From: Myxococcales bacterium
GTDB taxonomy: Bacteria > Myxococcota_A > Polyangia > Polyangiales > Ga0077539
Reading direction: 5' to 3'
Assembly: GCA_016792845.1 (NCBI GenBank)
Contig: JAEUKH010000021.1
Span: 62,001 to 126,000 of the forward strand
Length of the DNA: 64,000 bases
Of the stretch, positions 61,781-64,000 are shown piece by piece. Position numbers and translations under genes: made by a program. The notes under the pieces are model-generated. The model ran no database searches, was not told where the DNA came from, and saw only the letters and a list, made by a program, of their open reading frames with translations. Every line of letters starts with the position of its first letter. The first letter of the stretch is position 1.

Positions 61781-62872
61781 CTACTGCGCAGGCAAGGCCG
61801 CGAGGAGGGCCCGCATCCGCGCCGTGCGACCCTCGCGGTCGAGGCCGTCGGTGGGAGCATCCCCCGCAGGGCCGGCCAGCGCCAAGGTCACCGCGCCCCG
61901 CCGCGCGATGAGGAGCTCGCCCGCGCTCGGGTGCGTCAACCAGAACGCCTCGTCGCCGAGGCCCGCGACCGCCTGGCCGACCCCGCCCCGCAGGCCGTTC
62001 ACCACCGCGTGCGCGTCGTTGGTGTTGCTCTTGCGGAAGAACGCCACGCGGTATCGCTTGTTTGAAGCGTTTCGGCAGTGGGCGATCCATCCGGGGCCGG
62101 TGTTGTCGACGCCCAGAACCCGGTCATAGAGGTAGGTGGTGCCGCCCCAAACGAGCTCATCTTGGGGGAAGCCCGCCGGCGCCGCGGGGGCCGCGGTGTC
62201 GCCCGGCAAGGCCGCCGCGATGCGCTCCGCAAAGGCCGGGAGGGTCTCGCGTGCGAGGGCCCGAAGGCCCTCTTCATCAAGGTTGCCCGCGTCGTCGGCG
62301 AGGTTGATCTGAACGAGGTGAGAGCCCTTCCAAAATACGAGCTGGCTCGTGCCGAGGTAGCCGCCTCCGCCGATGGGTCGAGCTTGCGGTTGTAGGGTTG
62401 ACGGGTCGCGCCCATCTGACAAGATCATCGAGTATTGCCCGAAGGCGCCGAGGGGCGTGGCCATGTCATAGACCTCGGCGGTGACCACCACCTCGCTGCC
62501 CGGGCGGCGGTAGTCGGTGCGGGCCATCTGCCGAAAGCCGTAGCCGACGTATTTCTCGCCCGCGCCGTCGATGGCCTGAAACAGCTCTTGCCCTGTAAAG
62601 AGCCGCACCGAGCCCGATTGCGCCCAACCCGTCACCGTCGCCCCCTGCGGGAGAAAGCGCGCCGTGTCGCGAAACGCGCTCGCCTCGGCGGGCGGGTCGA
62701 CGCTCGCCGAAGGTGTCGGCGCCGCGCCCTGAGAGCTCCCGCTCGGAGCCCCCACCGACGGCGTCGCGACGGGCTGCGCAGGGCGCTGCGACGGCGTCGG
62801 AGGCGACGAACGACGACACCCAAAGTCCACCACGGTGGCGAACAAGATGGCCCGAAGACTCGACACTTTCAT
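61781..62872 (-). CDS. DUF6599-like lipoprotein
   Basis: The ~363-residue protein has a signal peptide with lipobox (DFGC) and a Pro/Ser-rich linker (residues ~20-65). A domain with the DUF6599-type features QELFQAIDGAGEKYVGYGF and EVVVTAEVYDMATPLGAFG follows. It is the first gene of the minus-strand set before DUF362 and the polyferredoxin, a grouping I recall for this family in other phyla. The role is unknown; a periplasmic accessory part of an electron-transfer system is an inference. The start is ATG 62872. Confidence 0.68.
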   Translation of the reverse strand: MKVSSLRAILFATVVDFGCRRSSPPTPSQRPAQPVATPSVGAPSGSSQGAAPTPSASVDPPAEASAFRDTARFLPQGATVTGWAQSGSVRLFTGQELFQAIDGAGEKYVGYGFRQMARTDYRRPGSEVVVTAEVYDMATPLGAFGQYSMILSDGRDPSTLQPQARPIGGGGYLGTSQLVFWKGSHLVQINLADDAGNLDEEGLRALARETLPAFAERIAAALPGDTAAPAAPAGFPQDELVWGGTTYLYDRVLGVDNTGPGWIAHCRNASNKRYRVAFFRKSNTNDAHAVVNGLRGGVGQAVAGLGDEAFWLTHPSAGELLIARRGAVTLALAGPAGDAPTDGLDREGRTARMRALLAALPAQ

Positions 62873-63086
62873 GGGCGGCGGTGATACGGTCGTCTCGATG
62901 CAATCGCAAGCGTGCGCGTGCGCCAACGACCGCTTCGCCGCGATCCGGGGTCGAGTGCCCCGCAATCGTTGCACGGTTTCGCAAGGCGTTTCGAGACCGC
63001 ATCCTCAAGCGGGCCTTGTACACAAGCAGATTGTACGTCGAGAGGTGAAGGCACAGCCTTTGCACCGCGCTCGCGACGTGCGTCGT

Positions 63087-63704
63087 ATGGGTCGACCAGC
63101 TCTGGCCGCAGCGGGGTTCTCCCTCGTTGAGTTGATGGTGGTGGTGGTGTTGATCGCCATCCTGTCAGCGTTGGCCATTCCGTCGATGTTGCAGGCTGGG
63201 CGCGAGCGCAGGGTGCAAGAGGCCTCGACCTCGGTGGTTGACATCTTCCGCAACGCGCGGGGCCGTGCGATGTACCGTGGCCGCGCGCAGATGGTGCTGG
63301 TCAGGCCCTCTGGGTCAGCCCTCCGTTTTGATGTTTTCGAGAGCGCCAACAGCCGTTGCCGAGACGGCCAGTTTGGGGCCGCCACGGGCGACTCGCCGAA
63401 CCTCACCACGGTGATCGAGACCCTCGACCTGGCCACGACCTACTACGCACGCGACGGCATCAACGCCACAGTGACCCCTGGGTCGACCAACCGGCTGCGG
63501 GTCTGTTACACCCCGATGGGCAACGCGTTTTTCGGCACCTCGGCGTACACGGGGGTGACCGACACCTGGTCGAACAACATGGCCGACCCGAACGTGGCGC
63601 CGGCGTTTGAGATCAGGCTGTTTCAAGGCGCCGTGGCGGGGGTGGGCGGTGTTGCCCGTCGAATCCTCCTCCCGCTGGGGGGTACCCCGAGGATGCGCCA
63701 ATGA
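63087..63704 (+). CDS. Prepilin-like protein (type IV pilin/GspH family)
   Basis: The 205-residue protein has a short leader followed by GFSLVELMVVVVLIAILSAL, the prepilin peptidase site and N-terminal helix of type IV pilins and pseudopilins. A globular C-terminal domain with ATTYYARDGINATVTPG follows. It is assembled in the periplasm after cleavage at the Gly. GTG at 63045 or 63078 or ATG at 63087 could start it; I use the ATG, which gives a ten-residue leader, but no ribosome site is clear. It overlaps the next pilin gene by four bases. Confidence 0.8.
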   Translation: MGRPALAAAGFSLVELMVVVVLIAILSALAIPSMLQAGRERRVQEASTSVVDIFRNARGRAMYRGRAQMVLVRPSGSALRFDVFESANSRCRDGQFGAATGDSPNLTTVIETLDLATTYYARDGINATVTPGSTNRLRVCYTPMGNAFFGTSAYTGVTDTWSNNMADPNVAPAFEIRLFQGAVAGVGGVARRILLPLGGTPRMRQ

Positions 63705-64000
63705 GCCGCCGTCACCGCGCCCAAGGGGGGTACACCCTCATTGAAGTGTTGGCCTCGATGGCGGTGCTCGCCACGGGGCTGATGGGCATTCTGGCGCTCC
63801 AGGGCTCGACCACGGCGACCAACCAGCGGGCGCAAGAGATCACGATGGCCACCAACGTGGCGCGTCGCTGGCAAGAGCGCCTCCGCCGCGACGGCCTCCA
63901 ATGGACGGCGCCGTCACAGTCGAACGCCGTCTCGAACATTCAAAACACCTGGTATTTGCGCCCCTTGCAGACCCAGGTGAACACCGGCTGGGTGATCCCC
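63701..64000 (+). CDS. PilV-like prepilin, 3' end outside window
   Basis: The first 100 residues are open to the window edge. They show the prepilin site GGYTLIEVLASMAVLATGLM and a pilin-like helix, as in PilV/GspI minor pilins. The ATG overlaps the previous gene (ATGA). The C terminus lies outside the window. Confidence 0.8.
   Translation, partial: MSRRHRAQGGYTLIEVLASMAVLATGLMGILALQGSTTATNQRAQEITMATNVARRWQERLRRDGLQWTAPSQSNAVSNIQNTWYLRPLQTQVNTGWVIP

Overview
The window is GC-rich, gene-dense bacterial chromosome. Several features point to Myxococcota, probably class Polyangia (an inference from content, not a database match). These are C-terminal sorting signals of the MYXO-CTERM type (Cys motif, hydrophobic stretch, Arg run), a Ser/Thr kinase with an N-terminal zinc ribbon and a tail anchor, cysteine-rich secreted proteins with a MopE-type motif, and a gene block resembling the Glt/Nfs machinery of Myxococcus xanthus. 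No insertion sequence, prophage, CRISPR array or rRNA operon was seen.

Layout. 1-8.1 kb is housekeeping: a partial PDZ lipoprotein and tmk on the minus strand, then mpl, an RNase R-type nuclease, a DUF507 protein, a zinc-ribbon protein, a nucleotide-sugar epimerase, yicC and gmk on the plus strand. 8.1-9.9 kb has a GST and a divergent LysR regulator with a perfect operator-like palindrome between them. 9.8-15.6 kb is a minus-strand series, ribD-ribE-ribB(A)-ribH-nusB followed by three little-known genes. Its RibBA lacks the GTP cyclohydrolase II zinc cysteines and also the usual RibB histidine. 15.8-21.4 kb has two Ala/Pro-rich envelope proteins, a flavoprotein-FolB fusion, a Ser/Thr kinase and a coiled-coil zinc-ribbon protein. 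21.5-25.2 kb has a tRNA-Ile with an unusual UAU anticodon, a Xer recombinase, scpA, scpB and glyQ without an adjacent glyS.

26.3-47.7 kb is the most striking region. A run of plus-strand genes encodes TPR and envelope proteins: a periplasmic TPR protein, a 1303-residue TPR protein, a TPR lipoprotein, a small secreted protein, an FHA protein with a TonB/AgmX-type C terminus, a second TPR lipoprotein, and a 3378-residue cytoplasmic TPR protein. The order and architectures match the gltD-gltE-gltF-gltG section of the M. xanthus gliding (Glt) and sporulation (Nfs) complexes plus an AgmK/GltI-like giant. It is therefore read as a trans-envelope machine. Its outer-membrane barrels and motor are not in the window.

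47.8-57.7 kb encodes surface and secreted proteins: a Cys-rich protein, a lipoprotein with a Fam20C/HipA-like kinase signature, a 1264-residue Cys-rich MYXO-CTERM protein, a BNR-repeat protein broken by a frameshift at a C6 run, and an OmpA protein with thrombospondin type 3 repeats. 57.8-62.9 kb has an FkbM methyltransferase and a minus-strand set for a DUF6599 protein, a DUF362 protein and a membrane polyferredoxin. The window ends in two prepilin-like genes, the second cut by the edge.
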